Shown one piece after another: positions 5,895-7,324 of a stretch of DNA of 7,324 nucleotides; the first letter of the stretch is position 1; every line of letters begins with the position of its first letter. The stretch is from NCBI GenBank assembly GCA_021199135.1, contig JAJQIQ010000232.1, forward strand, positions 2,507-9,830. The letters are read 5' to 3'. The translations under genes were made by a program, and so were the position numbers. Below the pieces are notes generated by a model. It was not told the origin of the DNA. It did not search any database and saw nothing but the letters and a program-made list of their open reading frames with translations. Source of the DNA: Clostridiales bacterium (lineage in GTDB: Bacteria; Bacillota; Clostridia; Lachnospirales; Lachnospiraceae).

Positions 5895-7106
5895 TTACAT
5901 GACTGTCCTTACGGTCTTAGGTTTATAGCCTTCGCTCTCCAATGCCGAGAGTATCCTGTTCTTGTGCTCGGTGCCGAAGCACTCGAGCGTGATGCGAAGC
6001 TCCACGGCCGCGTTGCGGTTCGTCGTGACGAACTGGTTGTGCTCGAGCTTTATGACGTTGCCCTGCTCCGCCGCGAGCGTCTCGGAGATCTTCGCGAGCT
6101 CGCCCGGCTTGTCGGGGAGGAGCACCGACACCGTGAATATCCTGTCGCGGAAGATGAGCCCCTGCTGCACGACCGAGGACATCGTGATCACGTCCATGTT
6201 GCCGCCGCTTAGGATCGCGACGACGCGCTTGTCGCGGACGTTCAGGTGCTTGAGCGCCGCCACCGTGAGCAGTCCCGAGTTCTCGACTACCATCTTGTGG
6301 TTTTCGACCATGTCGAGGAAGCTTACGATGAGCTCGTCGTCGGTCACGGTGATGACGTCGTCCAAATTCTTCTGTATGAACGGGAAAATCTTCTCTCCCG
6401 GGGTCTTTACCGCGGTGCCGTCCGCGATCGTGTTCACGTCGGGGAGCGTCGTGACCTTCCCCGCCTCAAGGGAGGCCTTCATGCAGGCCGCGCCCGCGGG
6501 CTCAACGCCTATCACCTGGATCTTTGGATTCAATAATTTCGCGAGCGTCGAGACTCCCGCCGCGAGCCCGCCGCCGCCGATCGGCACGAGGATGTATTCG
6601 ACGAGCGGGAGGTCCTGGAAGATCTCCATCGCGATCGTCCCCTGCCCCGTCGCCACCGCGAGGTCGTCAAACGGGTGGATGAAGGTGTACCCCTCCTTCT
6701 CGGCAAGCTCGAGCGCGTGGGCGCATGACTCGTCGTAGACGTCGCCGTAGAGCACGACGTCCGCGCCGTAGCCCTTCGTGCGGTTCACCTTTATGAGCGG
6801 GGTCGTCGTCGGCATGACTATCGTCGCGCGGCAACCGTAGCTCTTCGCCGCGTAGGCGACGCCCTGCGCGTGGTTCCCGGCGGAGGCGGTGATGAGCCCC
6901 CGTCCCCTCTCCTCATCGGAAAGCGTGCTCGTCTTGTAATATGCGCCGCGCACCTTGTAGGCCCCGGTCAGCTGCATGTTCTCAGGCTTAAGGTACACCT
7001 GGTTTTTCGTTTGCTCGCTCAAGAAGTCGCTGTAGACGAGCTTCGTCTCGAGCGTCACCTCCTTGACCTTCTTGCTGGCCTCCTCAAACTTGTCTAGAGT
7101 AAGCAT
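5895..7106 (-). CDS. ilvA: Threonine ammonia-lyase (threonine deaminase), PLP-dependent, with ACT-like domain
   Basis: This cytoplasmic enzyme converts L-threonine to 2-oxobutanoate and ammonia, the first committed step to isoleucine, or a step of threonine catabolism. It is 403 residues, the usual length for the form with one C-terminal regulatory domain. The PLP Schiff-base lysine is Lys51 in TGAYKVRGA, where many relatives have SFKxRGA. Other PLP motifs are SAGNHAQG (75-82), the phosphate-binding glycine loop IGGGG (176-180) and SGGNMD (300-305). Residues about 325-403 form an ACT-like domain (FTVSVLLPDKPGELAKI onward), a fold that often binds amino acids and controls activity. The ATG has a perfect AAGGAGG eight bases upstream. 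It starts just after the ftsY stop, so the two are probably co-transcribed. Related folds such as serine dehydratase or threonine synthase are less likely given the motif set and the ACT domain. Biosynthetic versus catabolic use cannot be decided. Confidence 0.95.
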   Translation of the reverse strand: MLTLDKFEEASKKVKEVTLETKLVYSDFLSEQTKNQVYLKPENMQLTGAYKVRGAYYKTSTLSDEERGRGLITASAGNHAQGVAYAAKSYGCRATIVMPTTTPLIKVNRTKGYGADVVLYGDVYDESCAHALELAEKEGYTFIHPFDDLAVATGQGTIAMEIFQDLPLVEYILVPIGGGGLAAGVSTLAKLLNPKIQVIGVEPAGAACMKASLEAGKVTTLPDVNTIADGTAVKTPGEKIFPFIQKNLDDVITVTDDELIVSFLDMVENHKMVVENSGLLTVAALKHLNVRDKRVVAILSGGNMDVITMSSVVQQGLIFRDRIFTVSVLLPDKPGELAKISETLAAEQGNVIKLEHNQFVTTNRNAAVELRITLECFGTEHKNRILSALESEGYKPKTVRTVM

Positions 7107-7109
7107 GGA

Positions 7110-7324
7110 TTATGCCTCCTTGTCATTATTTTCATCCGAATTCCTCTCGAAGAGGGCCTCGACGAACTCATCCGGGTCGAACTTCTGCAAATCGTCTATC
7201 GTCTCGCCGACCCCGATGTACTTGACCGGGACGCCGAGCTCCGACTGGATCGCGACCGCGATGCCGCCCTTGGCAGTCCCGTCCATCTTTGTCAGCACTA
7301 TCCCGGAAATGTTGGCCACCTCCG
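7110..7324 (-). CDS. ftsY: FtsY: signal recognition particle receptor GTPase (partial, C-terminal end)
   Basis: FtsY is the membrane-associated SRP receptor; with Ffh it forms a twinned GTPase that delivers ribosomes making membrane proteins to the translocon. Only the last 71 residues are in the window, the 5' part being outside the right edge. They start EVANISG and contain the G4 motif [10 protein letters not shown] with its guanine-recognising Thr-Lys-x-Asp, then IGVGE (the conserved region near G5) and [15 protein letters not shown], the usual FtsY C-terminal helix. The acidic tail of about a dozen residues ([10 protein letters not shown]) is a little longer than in many FtsY proteins. 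Ffh shares this GTPase core but continues with a large M domain, which is absent here. A GTG within the frame (7317-7319) is an internal Val, not a start. The stop codon is two bases before the ilvA ATG's TCC spacer. Confidence 0.94.
   Translation of the reverse strand, partial: EVANISGIVLTKMDGTAKGGIAVAIQSELGVPVKYIGVGETIDDLQKFDPDEFVEALFERNSDENNDKEA
7115..7121 (-). promoter_or_regulatory. Ribosome binding site of ilvA inside the end of ftsY
   Basis: A perfect AAGGAGG spans the final Lys-Glu-Ala codons of ftsY, eight bases before the ilvA ATG. The ftsY stop lies between the site and the ilvA start, an arrangement typical of translational coupling within one transcript. Confidence 0.75.

Noticed and set aside
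7110..7319. Small stand-alone gene starting at the GTG at 7317-7319
   Set aside because: The frame continues unbroken to the window edge and the sequence is the FtsY C-terminus; the GTG is the Val of EVANISG.

Overview
All seven genes in this window lie on the minus strand, so they read from high to low coordinates. The coding DNA is GC-rich by eye, the gaps between genes are short and AT-richer, and Shine-Dalgarno motifs of the AAGGAGG type precede most starts. A σA-type promoter and the protein families point to a Gram-positive Clostridia-like bacterium. A rumen or gut Lachnospiraceae-type organism is my best guess, partly because an ftsY-ilvA neighbourhood is familiar from that group. This assignment is inference; no rRNA or other marker is present.

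The right-hand part (about 4899-7324) is housekeeping. It holds the C-terminal end of ftsY (signal recognition particle receptor, cut by the window edge), a complete threonine ammonia-lyase with a C-terminal ACT-like domain (ilvA) whose ribosome binding site lies inside the end of ftsY, and a Na+/Ca2+ exchanger-family membrane antiporter with both α-repeats intact.

The left-hand part (1-4902) is a compact signalling operon. It starts with a near-consensus promoter (TTGACT, 17-bp spacer, TATAAT) whose -35 box overlaps the antiporter stop codon. Five genes follow with gaps of only 15, 17, 17 and 14 bp: a soluble PAS-type sensor histidine kinase, a receiver protein fused to a divergent HD-GYP domain, cheR (chemoreceptor methyltransferase), cheB (chemoreceptor methylesterase with its own receiver), and a stand-alone CheY-like receiver cut by the left edge.

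The operon therefore encodes one kinase, three receiver domains that all keep the phospho-acceptor Asp, and an opposed methylation/demethylation pair. No CheA, CheW or chemoreceptor is visible here; these may lie beyond the left edge or elsewhere in the genome. The most unusual details are the HD-GYP domain, which keeps the GYP motif but has lost several metal-site residues (Cys for the His of the HD pair, Ser and Cys for the later Asps), and the pairing of a classical orthodox kinase with CheR and CheB.

I found no tRNA, rRNA, CRISPR array, insertion sequence or attachment site. No gene-free stretch exceeds 57 bp.
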